A DNA stretch of 64,000 nucleotides from Pleionea litopenaei (GCF_031198435.1 NZ_CP133548.1:2948001-3012000); one strand, 5' to 3'. Shown: positions 8,980-18,533, counted from the first letter of the stretch. The notes: a model not told the origin generated them from the sequence alone. Translations and numbers: made by a program.

Positions 8980-9752
8980 TTAGCTGGTTGCTCTTTATCT
9001 TTTGATAATTGAAATATAAAGATAAAGCGGGAGGTATTTCCACGTATCTCTGATTGCCAAATGTCTTCGGTGAGAGAGTCGTCAGGGTTTTCAAGTAAGT
9101 TACTGGTTTTAATCAATTCGAAACCCTCTGATTTGAACTGTTCAACAAGATAGCTAGGGTCAATACGATGGAGCTTTTCCGTTAAATAGTTTTGGCTTCC
9201 TTCTGGCGCAGCATGGTCGATTACGACGACTTGACCATTTGGTTTAAGGTTCACTCTAAGTTGGTGGAAGAAGTTACTTTGAGCGGTTCTTGCTTGGAGT
9301 GAATCTAGGTCCTTATACAGGTCGTGAACGACATTAGATAGAAATAACACATCGGCCGGCTGAGGTAATTTAAAATCACTCATATTCCCTGGTACTAAAG
9401 TTACGTTAGCCAAACGATCGTTACTGAGTCTCTGGTCGAGAGCAAGGCTATTTTTCTCGATAAAGGTGGGTAAATTATGAAGGTAGACTTGGCCATCGGG
9501 TTGCACTAGGTAATTAAACAGCTCACTGAAATATCCTTCACCAGCCTTGATATCGGCGATGATCATTCCGGGCTTTATTTCCAAAAGTCTTAGTAACTCA
9601 GCAGGCTTACGATGCCTATCTTGATTTACATCGTTATCGGGTCGCTGCTTACTTTTGACAGCAGCAGCAAACTGATCAGATGCCTCTGGCTGGCTTTCTG
9701 TACAGGCTGTTAAGGCCATTAGCGAGAATACGATAAGAAAGATAGGTTTCAT
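8976..9752 (-). CDS. Methyltransferase-fold lipoprotein (COG4798-like)
   Basis: 258 residues starting with a lipoprotein signal (MKPIFLIVFSLMALTAC, lipobox LTAC). The body matches Rossmann-type predicted methyltransferases: HRKPAELLRLLEIKPGM, then IADIKAGEGYFSELF in the SAM-binding position and VLFLSNVVHDLY. The glycine motif is A-G-E-G rather than the usual G-x-G-x-G. The signal would place it in the periplasm, where SAM is not expected, so its activity there is unclear. It is convergent with the acyltransferase gene and precedes a glycosyltransferase on the other strand. The fold assignment is fairly sure; the biochemical role is not. Confidence 0.75.
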   Translation of the reverse strand: MKPIFLIVFSLMALTACTESQPEASDQFAAAVKSKQRPDNDVNQDRHRKPAELLRLLEIKPGMIIADIKAGEGYFSELFNYLVQPDGQVYLHNLPTFIEKNSLALDQRLSNDRLANVTLVPGNMSDFKLPQPADVLFLSNVVHDLYKDLDSLQARTAQSNFFHQLRVNLKPNGQVVVIDHAAPEGSQNYLTEKLHRIDPSYLVEQFKSEGFELIKTSNLLENPDDSLTEDIWQSEIRGNTSRFIFIFQLSKDKEQPAN

Positions 9753-9935
9753 AGTTATGTTTCTAGTGGCAATGACGATGGGTCTAGCTTAGTATGATGA
9801 AGGGGCGTTTGGCAATATTAGTGGTCTTAGCTGTCAAATTCGACAGATTACCGGTGAGTTTGAGAGATCCGCCCTATACATTTTTATAGACATCACTTAA
9901 AATTAACAAATGAGATATTGTTTAAGGATAAACAA

Positions 9936-11090
9936 ATGACCGTAGCGACATCGCTATTTTGGATATTCCTGTTTGGGGCGGTTTACAGTTATTTTTTATA
10001 TCCCCTGTTATTAATCCTAATGCCCAAGAGACGACGAGTCGAGGCCATTAGCGAGACAATGCCACCTTCAATTTCTCCACCAAAGCTCAGTTTTGTCATT
10101 ACTGCCTTCAACGAAGAAAATGGCATTCGGGCAAAAATCGAAAACACGCTAACGGTTAATTATCCTCCCGAATTACTAGAAATTATTGTTGCCTCGGATG
10201 GATCCACCGATAGTACCAATGACATAGTGTTGGAGTACGCCGCTCAAGGGGTTCGACTAGCAAAGGTTGATGAACAAAAAGGCAAAGAAAATGCCCAGCG
10301 CTTTGCAATCGACCAAGCGAAAGGCGATATCATCGTATTCTCAGACGTTAGCACCAGAATTGAGCCTCAGTCACTGCATATCATTGCAAATGCCTTCTTA
10401 GACCCTGAAGTCGGCGCTGTTTCAAGCGAGGATAGATTCATTACCAGCAATGGAGAAGTTGCAGGTGAAGGTGCTTACGTTAAATATGAAATGTGGCTTC
10501 GTAAATTAGAAAGTTCCGTGTGTTCTCTTGTCGGTTTAAGTGGCTCTTTTTTCGCTGCGCGTAAAGAAATCTGTGCTGACTGGGACATTACGGTGCCGAG
10601 CGATTTTAATACGGCGTTGTCTTGCGTATTGAATGATAAGGCGGCGGTTACGGTGCCAAATTTATTAGGCTTTTATCCAAATCTTGCCGATGAATCAAAA
10701 GAGTATCAAAGAAAGCTGCGTACTGTTATACGAGGAATCGCTGCTTTATTTAATCGTATTGAGGTCGCTAATCCTTTTCGATTTGGTTTTTTCGCAGTTC
10801 AAGTAATCAGTCATAAGGTGATGCGTTGGTTGGTGCCATGGTTTTTAGCTGGGCTCATGCTCACCAACTTAATCCTACTTGGACAAGGCTTTATCTATCA
10901 ATTGATCTTTATTGGTCAGTTGGCTTTTTATACGGTCGCTACACTTGGCTGGGTCTCGCAAAAACTGCGCCTTAATTCACTGATAAAGATTCCTTTTTTC
11001 TTTACTCAGGTAAACATTGCCATTGCCCATGCCACATTGCAGTATCTCGGAGGGAAACGAGTTACGCATTGGAAGCCCTCTAAACGGTAA
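9936..11090 (+). CDS. Glycosyltransferase family 2, membrane-anchored
   Basis: 384 residues from ATG 9936, chosen because AAGGA (9924-9928) sits seven bases upstream; the longer frame from TTG 9918 has no ribosome site. An N-terminal membrane helix is followed by a GT-A domain: SFVITAFNEENGI, ASDGSTDST for nucleotide-sugar binding, then FSDVSTRIE in the DxD position. Two or three C-terminal membrane helices follow. This layout resembles processive or lipid-linked sugar transferases. It probably adds a sugar to the undecaprenyl-linked repeat unit on the cytoplasmic face. Confidence 0.88.
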   Translation: MTVATSLFWIFLFGAVYSYFLYPLLLILMPKRRRVEAISETMPPSISPPKLSFVITAFNEENGIRAKIENTLTVNYPPELLEIIVASDGSTDSTNDIVLEYAAQGVRLAKVDEQKGKENAQRFAIDQAKGDIIVFSDVSTRIEPQSLHIIANAFLDPEVGAVSSEDRFITSNGEVAGEGAYVKYEMWLRKLESSVCSLVGLSGSFFAARKEICADWDITVPSDFNTALSCVLNDKAAVTVPNLLGFYPNLADESKEYQRKLRTVIRGIAALFNRIEVANPFRFGFFAVQVISHKVMRWLVPWFLAGLMLTNLILLGQGFIYQLIFIGQLAFYTVATLGWVSQKLRLNSLIKIPFFFTQVNIAIAHATLQYLGGKRVTHWKPSKR

Positions 11091-11104
11091 GTAAGGAAAA
11101 AAGA

Positions 11105-12118
11105 TTGTTTAAGGATAAACTTGTCAAACCCATTACTGCATTAGTTAATCTTACGCCAGATCGTTTGGTCAAGAGTTTTTGCGGTCAATTGGTTCCAATT
11201 TTTTTCCTCCATCGCATGTATCCTGGCTACGATGTGACTGATCGATCTATTGTTCAGCATCTTGAATGGTGTTTAGAATATATTCGAAAAAATAACTATC
11301 ATCCCATCACATTGAAAGAGTTGGTATTGTCGAGAGTTGAACAACGAACTCTGCCCAAAAAGGCCGTTGTATTCACGCTTGATGATGGCTTTTACGACCA
11401 GTATGAAATAGCTGAACCGTTATTTAAAAAGTTTGATACGCCTTACACATGTTTCGTAATATCTGAGTTCCTAGAGCAGAAATTATGGCCATGGGATGAT
11501 CAAATAAGATATGGAATTGAAAACTCCAAACTGTCCGTATTATCGATTGACCTCCCCGATGGGAGTCGATTAAATTTTTCGAGAGTATCTGATACCGACG
11601 AAGCTATCATTGCTAAAATTCACCACCAGTTGAAATTGCTCGATCAAACACATATGTACGCTTGGCTAGGCACCTTTTATCAGCAGCTTCACGTCGAGCA
11701 GCCCGCTGAGATCCCAGAACATTATCGGCCTATGACCTGGTCACAAGCTCAGAAATTAATTGATGGTGGAAATGATATTGCGCCCCATACACAGACGCAT
11801 CGAATACTTTCTCGATTAAGTGATATTGAATCAGAGCAGGAAATATTAGGCTCATGGAATATGCTGAAGGAGAAGCTTAAAGGCGCAGCTCCTGTTTTTG
11901 CTTATCCCACGGGTCGTATAGCTGACTATTCTGAGCGAGAAATGTCAACGATTAGTCAGTCAGAATTAACGTGTGCGGTTTCTACCGTTCCGGGACATGT
12001 AAAATTAGCTTCCAAAAATGAGAATTTGCCTCGATTTGTATTTCCTGATAATCGCTTTGATTTTATTCAATATTTAAGTTACATCGAGGCCATGAAAGAA
12101 AAGATTTCACGTCACTGA
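11105..12118 (+). CDS. Polysaccharide deacetylase (NodB-like)
   Basis: 337 residues. The start is TTG 11105, supported by AAGGA at 11093-11097 with seven-base spacing; no better in-frame start exists. The NodB signature is visible as FTLDDGFYD (Asp92-Asp93) and HTQTH near residue 225, the metal-binding motif. FAYPTGR matches the later NodB motif. There is no signal peptide, so it is cytoplasmic or peripheral. Enzymes of this family remove N-acetyl groups from amino sugars, which would create acceptors for the formyltransferase or FemAB-like enzyme (inference). It overlaps the convergent glycosyltransferase gene by seven bases. Confidence 0.85.
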   Translation: MFKDKLVKPITALVNLTPDRLVKSFCGQLVPIFFLHRMYPGYDVTDRSIVQHLEWCLEYIRKNNYHPITLKELVLSRVEQRTLPKKAVVFTLDDGFYDQYEIAEPLFKKFDTPYTCFVISEFLEQKLWPWDDQIRYGIENSKLSVLSIDLPDGSRLNFSRVSDTDEAIIAKIHHQLKLLDQTHMYAWLGTFYQQLHVEQPAEIPEHYRPMTWSQAQKLIDGGNDIAPHTQTHRILSRLSDIESEQEILGSWNMLKEKLKGAAPVFAYPTGRIADYSEREMSTISQSELTCAVSTVPGHVKLASKNENLPRFVFPDNRFDFIQYLSYIEAMKEKISRH

Positions 12119-13227
12119 TCAAGCATCGATTGATAGAGTGAAACGTACTCTACGATGTTTTTATCGATATCGTATTTTTGCCTCACTAACTTTGACGCAT
12201 CATTTGCGCGTTTGATTAAGTCGTCATGATGACTAAAGGCGTTGATAATTTGGCTCGCTGCTTTTTTTGAATCGGTGTCGATAAAATTGCCGAGCTCAGC
12301 ATAGTCTTCTTGTTGGTTAAGTAGCCTAACGAATGTTGGAAGAGGCGTGGAAAACACTGGGGTTTCAAGTACCAATGCTTCAAGCAGTGTTATTGGCAGC
12401 CCCTCATGTTTCGAGGTGAATAGTATCGCATCGAAAGCTTTAATGTATGGCTGAGGATTGCTTAAAAAGCCGTAAAAGGTCACGTCATTGACTAAATTTA
12501 ATCGTTCAGTCTGATTTTTAAGATCGTCAGCTAATGGTCCGTCTCCAATGATATGAAGATCAAAGCTCTTATCGGATACTTGCTGTTTAATTTGCCCAAT
12601 AATATCAATAATCTTATTAACCTGTTTTACATCGCTGAGCCGACCAACAAATCCTAAATGGTGAACTCCTGACGCTAGGTTCAACGAAATTTTTTCGTTC
12701 GCTTTAAGCTTAACTTCATTGATATCGATACTATTATCGATATGCACCACTTTAGCTGTGCCAAATTGCAAACTGAGTCGTTGATAAAGTTCTTCTGATA
12801 CAGCAATCAGTTTGTGTTGCAAAAATTTAGCATTAAAATTATCAACAAAAGATACTATTTTTTCTTTCAGGTTCGTTGAATGTTCATCGGCTCCATGAAC
12901 CGTTCTAACCGACTTTATGCGATGGGCTAAACCTACAATTGAAGCTATTAAATTTTCTTTTTGACGGTGAGAGTGAATAAGATCGGGGGTAATTTTCTTT
13001 ACCAACTGATTTACTTTCTTAATAATTGTAGTTAATGAACATTCTGCTTCTGAGAAAACATGAACGTCAATCTTTTCGGCTCTTAATAACTCTGCGAGTC
13101 GTCCTTCGTTTAACAAAACAACAACGACTTCGACATCATTCTGACGGTTCAAGTGTTTGGCGAGATGATATAGTTGAACTTCAGCTCCAGCCCATAAGTC
13201 CCCTGAAGCTATCTGCAGGATTTTCAT
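12112..13227 (-). CDS. Glycosyltransferase family 4
   Basis: 371 residues with a GT-B fold. The N-terminal MKILQIASGDLWAGAEVQLYHLAKHL is typical of GT4 acceptor domains. The C-terminal half has HLGFVGRLSDVKQVN, the E-x(7)-E motif in SKHEGLPITLLEALVLETPVF, and a Rossmann-like donor domain. No membrane segment. It probably transfers a hexose to the growing repeat unit. It is transcribed away from the asparagine-synthase-like gene and converges on the deacetylase. Confidence 0.9.
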   Translation of the reverse strand: MKILQIASGDLWAGAEVQLYHLAKHLNRQNDVEVVVVLLNEGRLAELLRAEKIDVHVFSEAECSLTTIIKKVNQLVKKITPDLIHSHRQKENLIASIVGLAHRIKSVRTVHGADEHSTNLKEKIVSFVDNFNAKFLQHKLIAVSEELYQRLSLQFGTAKVVHIDNSIDINEVKLKANEKISLNLASGVHHLGFVGRLSDVKQVNKIIDIIGQIKQQVSDKSFDLHIIGDGPLADDLKNQTERLNLVNDVTFYGFLSNPQPYIKAFDAILFTSKHEGLPITLLEALVLETPVFSTPLPTFVRLLNQQEDYAELGNFIDTDSKKAASQIINAFSHHDDLIKRANDASKLVRQKYDIDKNIVEYVSLYQSMLDQ

Positions 13228-13364
13228 CGAGTTCCCTAAGGTAATATTTCAGTCATTAAATTTAGTGTTTACTAAAAATGTCTGCTTGGTTGAGTTAACA
13301 TTCGAAGGTTCCTTCCTGATCAGGTAACGGAACACCACTTTTTGATAAAACCTATTAGCAAAAA

Positions 13365-13392
13365 TTGTACTGAAGACGCATCCTGATATAAT
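13365..13392 (+). promoter_or_regulatory. Sigma-70 type promoter for the amidotransferase gene
   Basis: TTGTAC (13365-13370), 16-base spacer, TATAAT (13387-13392) preceded by TGA, giving an extended -10. The start codon is 57 bases further on. This is the best promoter match seen in the exopolysaccharide locus. Confidence 0.65.
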
Positions 13393-13448
13393 ACCCTAAA
13401 ACCTTATTAATCGTCTTGCACAGTCGAACAATTAAATGGAATTAATCT

Positions 13449-15416
13449 ATGTGTGGTATAGCAGGTATTATAAGCTATCAAGAACCGATAAAAGAGCTCA
13501 CTGGTAAAGCTGAAGCAATGGTAAAAGCGATTGCTCATCGCGGACCAGACGCTGATGATATATGGCTAAGTAATGAAGAAAATCTATTATTGGCACATTG
13601 TCGATTAGCTATCCAAGACCTTAGCCCCATGGGTGCACAACCTATGCACTCGGCGTCTCAACGATTTGTTATTACGTTTAACGGCGAGATTTATAACTTC
13701 TTAGAGTTGCGCAAAGAGCTCAATTCACTAGGATTGGGCTTTCGTGGGCATTCAGATACCGAGGTGCTACTTGAAGGAATCGAGCACTGGGGTCTCGATG
13801 CTACGCTAGAAAAGCTTTGCGGAATGTTTGCTTTCGGACTCTTCGACAAAAAAACGAAGCAATTTACTCTGGTACGAGACCGTATTGGTGAAAAGCCCTT
13901 ATATTATGGCTGTTATAACAATCAAGTGTTCTTCGCTTCTGAGCTTAAAGCGATTTTTGCTTTGCATTCGCCAAAGCAATTTACAATCGACCATAATGCC
14001 TTGGCTAGCTATTTAAGATATGGCTATATCAACGCCCCGTTGAGTATCTTCCAAAATATTCGAAAGCTTAACCCCGGCCATAAGATGACGATTGATCTCT
14101 CTGCTGGAAAGAATCAAAGCATTAGTCATGTTGAGCAACTTCCACAGGTTCCTTACTGGAGTCTGGCCAGTGTCGTTGACAGCGCTCGTTCGCAATTACT
14201 GACTGATGAGCCGACAGCGATTGCACAGCTAGACACCTTGCTTAATCAAATCATTACGGAGCAATCTATTGCTGATGTTCCTTTAGGGGCATTTTTGTCT
14301 GGAGGAATTGATTCTTCGACGGTCGCCGCTATTGCTCAAGCAAATAGTAATAAGCCCGTCGATACCTTTACCATTGGTTTTGATGATAAAAGCTTTAATG
14401 AAGCTGAGCATGCAAAAGCGGTGGCAAAACACATTGGCTCAAATCATCATGAAACCTATATCACTGGCGCTAATACATTAGACTTAGTGCCAAGTATTGC
14501 AAGTATATATGATGAGCCTTTCGCAGATTCTTCACAAATTCCGATGATCATTGTAAGCCAGTTAGCAAAGCAACATGTCACTGTGTCTTTGTCAGGAGAT
14601 GGCGGTGATGAGCTGTTCGCAGGTTATAACCGATATACGCAGACTGAGCGCATGTATGCAAAGATACGTCGCTTACCCAAATTTGCACGGTCTATGTTAT
14701 CGACTGCTATTAACTCTGTTTCGCCAACAACTTACGATAGAGTCTACCAAAGTTTGAAATCACTCAGTGGTCGCAAAGGGGCTGCTAATGTGGGATTAAA
14801 ACTGCATAAGCTTTCTGGCTTAATGTCGACGAAAGACTTATCTGAGGCATACCGTTACTTGTCGAGTTACGCACAAAACCCTAGTGAATTATTAGTACAA
14901 CCTAGCAGTGAGCCAGATTTTTTAATCAGCCAAAACTTTAATTCTGATTTCTTAAACGGTGCGATGGAGTGGGACCAACGCTACTATTTACCAGGAGACA
15001 ATCTTGTTAAAAGTGATCGAGCAAGTATGTTCACCAGTTTAGAAATGCGATTACCTCTATTAGACAAGAAACTTATTGAGTTTGCTTGGACAGTCCCTAA
15101 TCATATGAAACTAAAGGATGGTCAGAGTAAGTGGTTACTGAGACAAGTTTTATATAAGTACGTACCGAAGGAACTTATCGAGCGGCCAAAGATGGGTTTT
15201 TCGATCCCCATTGCTCAATGGCTAAAATCTGATTTAGTTGAATTGACGTCGGAATTATTAGATAAGGATTATTTAGATCAACAAGGAATTTTTAATTCGC
15301 AGTTAGTTCATAGCGTTTATAAAGAGCATATCAAAGGCCACAGTGACAACAGCAATTTATTATGGACAATATTAATGTTTCAAATGTGGTACAAAAATTA
15401 TATGGAAGGGTTCTAA
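13449..15416 (+). CDS. Asparagine synthase-like glutamine amidotransferase (XrtA-type amidotransferase)
   Basis: 655 residues. Cys2 (MCGIAGI) is the class II glutaminase nucleophile, with AHRGPDADD and TFNGEIYNF following. The synthetase half has the PP-loop LSGGIDSST near residue 283 and SLSGDGGDELFAGYNRY. Length and context fit the exosortase A-associated amidotransferase 1 family rather than housekeeping AsnB. It would use glutamine nitrogen and ATP to amidate a carboxyl group, plausibly a uronic acid in the glycan (inference). It has its own promoter and overlaps the next glycosyltransferase as TAATG. Confidence 0.85.
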   Translation: MCGIAGIISYQEPIKELTGKAEAMVKAIAHRGPDADDIWLSNEENLLLAHCRLAIQDLSPMGAQPMHSASQRFVITFNGEIYNFLELRKELNSLGLGFRGHSDTEVLLEGIEHWGLDATLEKLCGMFAFGLFDKKTKQFTLVRDRIGEKPLYYGCYNNQVFFASELKAIFALHSPKQFTIDHNALASYLRYGYINAPLSIFQNIRKLNPGHKMTIDLSAGKNQSISHVEQLPQVPYWSLASVVDSARSQLLTDEPTAIAQLDTLLNQIITEQSIADVPLGAFLSGGIDSSTVAAIAQANSNKPVDTFTIGFDDKSFNEAEHAKAVAKHIGSNHHETYITGANTLDLVPSIASIYDEPFADSSQIPMIIVSQLAKQHVTVSLSGDGGDELFAGYNRYTQTERMYAKIRRLPKFARSMLSTAINSVSPTTYDRVYQSLKSLSGRKGAANVGLKLHKLSGLMSTKDLSEAYRYLSSYAQNPSELLVQPSSEPDFLISQNFNSDFLNGAMEWDQRYYLPGDNLVKSDRASMFTSLEMRLPLLDKKLIEFAWTVPNHMKLKDGQSKWLLRQVLYKYVPKELIERPKMGFSIPIAQWLKSDLVELTSELLDKDYLDQQGIFNSQLVHSVYKEHIKGHSDNSNLLWTILMFQMWYKNYMEGF

Positions 15417-16342
15417 TGAGTTTATCGATTAGTATCGTTATTCCAGCATTCAATGAAGAAAAATACATTGCAACCTGTCTCGCTTCAATTGAAAAGTTTC
15501 GTCAGTTAATACCCTCAGATATTGAAGTTATCGTCGCAAATAATGGTTCTACAGATAACACTTCGGCGATAGCCAAGCAATTTAGTTGTGACGTATTGGA
15601 CTTAGAAAGAGGACCGGTTTCGTCGGCGAGAAACCGCGGAGCTGCTCATGCCTCGGGTGATTTAATTGCGTTTGTTGATGGTGATGTAGAACTTACCGAA
15701 TCATGGTTTATTGAGCTAGCAAGACTATCGAATCAACTGACTAAGCAATCAGATTTAGTTACGGGCAAACAATGTCTTGTACCTGATAACGGAACTTGGA
15801 TTGAAAAGCATTGGTTTAAAAATTTAAAGGATCAATACTTAGGTGGCGCTAACATTGTAACGACCAGAACCACATTCAATGCCTTAAATGGGTTTGATGA
15901 GAAATTAAAAACCGGTGAAGATTACGACTATTGTTTAAGAGCAATTAAAGAAAACAAGAATTATCAAGTGAATGAAAAATTAAACGCGATACACTTGGGA
16001 TTTCCTCACAGTTTAAAAGATTTTATGCGGCGCGAACTGTGGCATGGGGAAGGTGATTTTCGATCGTTCTCGCAGTTTAAAAACTCAATTGTTGCTCAAA
16101 TTGCAGTGTTTTACTTTGTAATAATAACGTTATCGCTTTTTGCACTCACTCTATCTTATTTCTGGTTAAGTGTTGCTGGACTTTTGCTAGTTGCTGGTTT
16201 AAATGCAGCGATAACCTTGAAGCGTTTTGCGAGATGCGGACTTTCTACACTGGTTGTGAATTATTATTTGAATGCTATGTATTTCTTTGCTCGTGTCGGC
16301 TCATTGGTTCGAGCAATCAAAAATAAGAAATTAACTTATTAA
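15416..16342 (+). CDS. Glycosyltransferase family 2
   Basis: 308 residues from ATG 15416, which overlaps the upstream stop (TAATG) and has GGAAGGG at a proper distance; the longer frame back to 15362 lies inside the amidotransferase gene. The N-terminal ISIVIPAFNEEKYIATCL and ANNGSTDNT are GT-A donor-site motifs, and FVDGDVEL is the DxD. Two hydrophobic C-terminal segments (about 222-265) suggest membrane attachment. It is co-transcribed with the amidotransferase and followed by a strong terminator. Confidence 0.88.
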   Translation: MSLSISIVIPAFNEEKYIATCLASIEKFRQLIPSDIEVIVANNGSTDNTSAIAKQFSCDVLDLERGPVSSARNRGAAHASGDLIAFVDGDVELTESWFIELARLSNQLTKQSDLVTGKQCLVPDNGTWIEKHWFKNLKDQYLGGANIVTTRTTFNALNGFDEKLKTGEDYDYCLRAIKENKNYQVNEKLNAIHLGFPHSLKDFMRRELWHGEGDFRSFSQFKNSIVAQIAVFYFVIITLSLFALTLSYFWLSVAGLLLVAGLNAAITLKRFARCGLSTLVVNYYLNAMYFFARVGSLVRAIKNKKLTY

Positions 16343-16366
16343 AAAAGGGCTCGAGAGCCCTTTTTT
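16341..16366. terminator. Bidirectional Rho-independent terminator
   Basis: Stem GGGCTC/GAGCCC with a GA loop, flanked by A6 on the left and T6 on the right, so it works on both strands. It sits between the convergent glycosyltransferase (ends 16342) and lyase-like gene (ends 16376). Confidence 0.9.
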
Positions 16367-16375
16367 AAGATTAGA

Positions 16376-17161
16376 TTATTCAGTAACACCGGTATCGGTA
16401 GGGTTCTTGGGTTTTACAAAGGGCTCATTATTGATGAGCAAGTTGTCAACGTAGAAGTAAGTCGCTTCGGTATAGCCAGAGTTAGCCCAGCCTAAAATAT
16501 AAAGCTCATCGGTATAGTTCTCTCCATTACCACCGTACATGTTTAATGCAGTTTCGTTACACACCAACACGCCATTTTTCCACATCTTCATTACACCATC
16601 GTTGGCACTTTCGCTAGAAGGCACTTTAATTTGTGCCATAATGGTCATCCAAGTTCCTCGATCGCTTGGCGTAATAAGGTTGGCGCCGCCACTTGGCTCG
16701 AAGGCGCGCTGCAACTGACCGTTATGGTAGCGGTGTATTGATAAACTTGAACCGCCACTTCCGTTGGGTTGAAGTGACCAATTTACCTGGAAGCCGGGTG
16801 ATCGATAATCGGTCTTAAACACAGCTAAGAACTTATTGTTACTGGCACCGTCCATACGATGATAGTAGTTATCTGGTATATAGAGATCGTACTTGATCCA
16901 TAGTTCATTAGTTTGCGGGTACTTAACACGTTGCTCAGAGAATGAATCGGTACCAAGAGGGGCCGCAGGGTAGCTAAATTTCATCGCGTAACTACCATCT
17001 TTCGCTTTCTCTTGAGTAACACTGATGTTTTTACTGCTGACGTAAGACACGCCATTACTCGAGTTATTTAAGCTCCCTGACTCAAACCCATCGTTAAATA
17101 ATGGCTCGGCCATTGAAGCGATAGGTAAGCAAAATGCAACCATTGCAATTAAATATCTCAT
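16376..17161 (-). CDS. Secreted polysaccharide lyase-like (heparin lyase I fold) protein
   Basis: 261 residues. A Sec signal peptide ends near SMA-EP (residues 18-20). The mature part resembles the concanavalin-like jelly roll of heparin/alginate lyase-type proteins (Polysacc_lyase family): NDGFESGSL, LWIKYDLYIP, NNKFLAVFKTD and a C-terminal FYVDNLLI strand. I recognise the fold pattern but cannot confirm catalytic residues. The C-terminus lacks a PEP-CTERM anchor. It could cut or bind the secreted polysaccharide. It is a single-gene unit with its own promoter region and a strong terminator. Confidence 0.6.
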   Translation of the reverse strand: MRYLIAMVAFCLPIASMAEPLFNDGFESGSLNNSSNGVSYVSSKNISVTQEKAKDGSYAMKFSYPAAPLGTDSFSEQRVKYPQTNELWIKYDLYIPDNYYHRMDGASNNKFLAVFKTDYRSPGFQVNWSLQPNGSGGSSLSIHRYHNGQLQRAFEPSGGANLITPSDRGTWMTIMAQIKVPSSESANDGVMKMWKNGVLVCNETALNMYGGNGENYTDELYILGWANSGYTEATYFYVDNLLINNEPFVKPKNPTDTGVTE

Positions 17162-17192
17162 ATTGTGAACCTTTATGGGCTGATTAAACTTT

Positions 17193-17207
17193 AGTCTATT
17201 ATAGACT
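17193..17207. promoter_or_regulatory. Inverted repeat overlapping a minus-strand -10 box
   Basis: AGTCTAT-t-ATAGACT is a perfect 7+7 inverted repeat. On the minus strand its centre reads TATAAT, a consensus -10, about 35 bases before the start of the lyase-like gene. No clear -35 is seen. An operator overlapping a promoter would fit, but this is inference. Confidence 0.4.
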
Positions 17208-17315
17208 CTGTAAAAAATAAAAAAGTGCGATACCCCAAAAATAAAGAATCTTTTTGTGCGATTGTGACTTTATTCATTTTGTTATAGTTAAGTGATCTAT
17301 CTATGCGAGACTCTG

Positions 17316-18533
17316 TTACAAAACGTTATTATAAATGGCACTAATTGCTTTTGCGTAATCCCTTGCATTGAGAGAACTAACAAAGTGATTTGCGCTAACA
17401 ATGAATGCTTCCCGTAACGCTTGGTTGTTGGCTGCATCAAGCATATATTTTGATAACTCCTTAGGGTTTAAAGGATCGGCAATGAAGCCATTTTTTCCGT
17501 GCTCGACCAGCTCTTTACCGGCACCGTGAGTTGAAGCAATAATGGGTCTTTGATTTTGCATCGCTTCAGTGATCACAAGACCAAAAGGTTCTGGTTTAAT
17601 TGAGCAATGGACCACTAAATCACAAAGCTGATAATGTAGATCTGTTTCGGTAACATACCCTGCGAAAACGATATTATCGTTTAATTTGAGCGCATCAATT
17701 TTTTCTACCAGTTGCTGTTTATAGCCACCGTATTCTGAGTCATCACCGACGAACATCGCAATTGATTTTGGAAATTGAGCGCAAAAGTCTTGGTAAGCAT
17801 CCAGAAACTCAAGTTGTCCTTTCCAGCCCACTAGTCGTCCAAAAACACCAATAACAAATTTATCGTCACTGATTCCTAACTTTGCTTTTTGGTTATTTAA
17901 CTCTGCCTTTGTATATTGAGTGATTTGACTTTGTATTGGGTTAAAAAGCTTGGTTAATTTTTCCTTCGGAATAAAGTCACTTTCCGCTGCACTGTCGTAA
18001 ACGCATTGTGATATCGCGATAAAATGGTCGCATTGAGAAAGCCACTTTCGGGTCGTTCTACTGGAGTCGTTTAAATACCCATGAAAGTGCCAAATTACTT
18101 TGACGCCCATCTTCTTGCATACTTTAATGCTGTCGTAGCAATTGTTGTTATGTACGATATCAATGTTATGTTCGATAATGGTTTTGCGTATTTTCGCCGT
18201 GTACTTTCTATTCTTGATAACTTCTATTAAGTTATAAGTTAATGATATTAGTTTTCTTAAGGGCGAAAATTTTATCTTAGCAAGCTTATCTGCCAGCTCC
18301 ATTTTGTCTTTATAAGTTATGGGCTTTTTTTCATTAACAATGACAACATCATCATTAAAGTGATGTTGAATCAGTGACTTCTCAACCGGAGTCACAACCA
18401 CCGACTGATACCCAAAAGCATTGATTTCATTTGCAATTCTTGCCGCGACTACGAGAGACCCGCCAAAAGACAACCCAGTATCAATAAAAAGAACTTTTTT
18501 AATTGATGATTTATTAGTTTCTACAGTTTCCAT
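17316..18533 (-). CDS. Glycosyltransferase family 4
   Basis: 405 residues, GT-B fold: VLFIDTGLSFGGSLVVAARI at the N-terminus, VIGVFGRLVGWKGQLEFLDA at the start of the donor domain, and the E-x(7)-E motif in KPEPFGLVITEAMQNQRPII. Cytoplasmic. It is the last gene of a minus-strand unit (24152 to 17316) with short spacings. Its start overlaps the end of the upstream sulfotransferase by 13 bases, which suggests coupled translation. Confidence 0.88.
   Translation of the reverse strand: METVETNKSSIKKVLFIDTGLSFGGSLVVAARIANEINAFGYQSVVVTPVEKSLIQHHFNDDVVIVNEKKPITYKDKMELADKLAKIKFSPLRKLISLTYNLIEVIKNRKYTAKIRKTIIEHNIDIVHNNNCYDSIKVCKKMGVKVIWHFHGYLNDSSRTTRKWLSQCDHFIAISQCVYDSAAESDFIPKEKLTKLFNPIQSQITQYTKAELNNQKAKLGISDDKFVIGVFGRLVGWKGQLEFLDAYQDFCAQFPKSIAMFVGDDSEYGGYKQQLVEKIDALKLNDNIVFAGYVTETDLHYQLCDLVVHCSIKPEPFGLVITEAMQNQRPIIASTHGAGKELVEHGKNGFIADPLNPKELSKYMLDAANNQALREAFIVSANHFVSSLNARDYAKAISAIYNNVL

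Noticed and set aside
9918-9935. TTG start for the GT2 gene
   Set aside because: No ribosome site in front of it, while AAGGA is well placed for ATG 9936.
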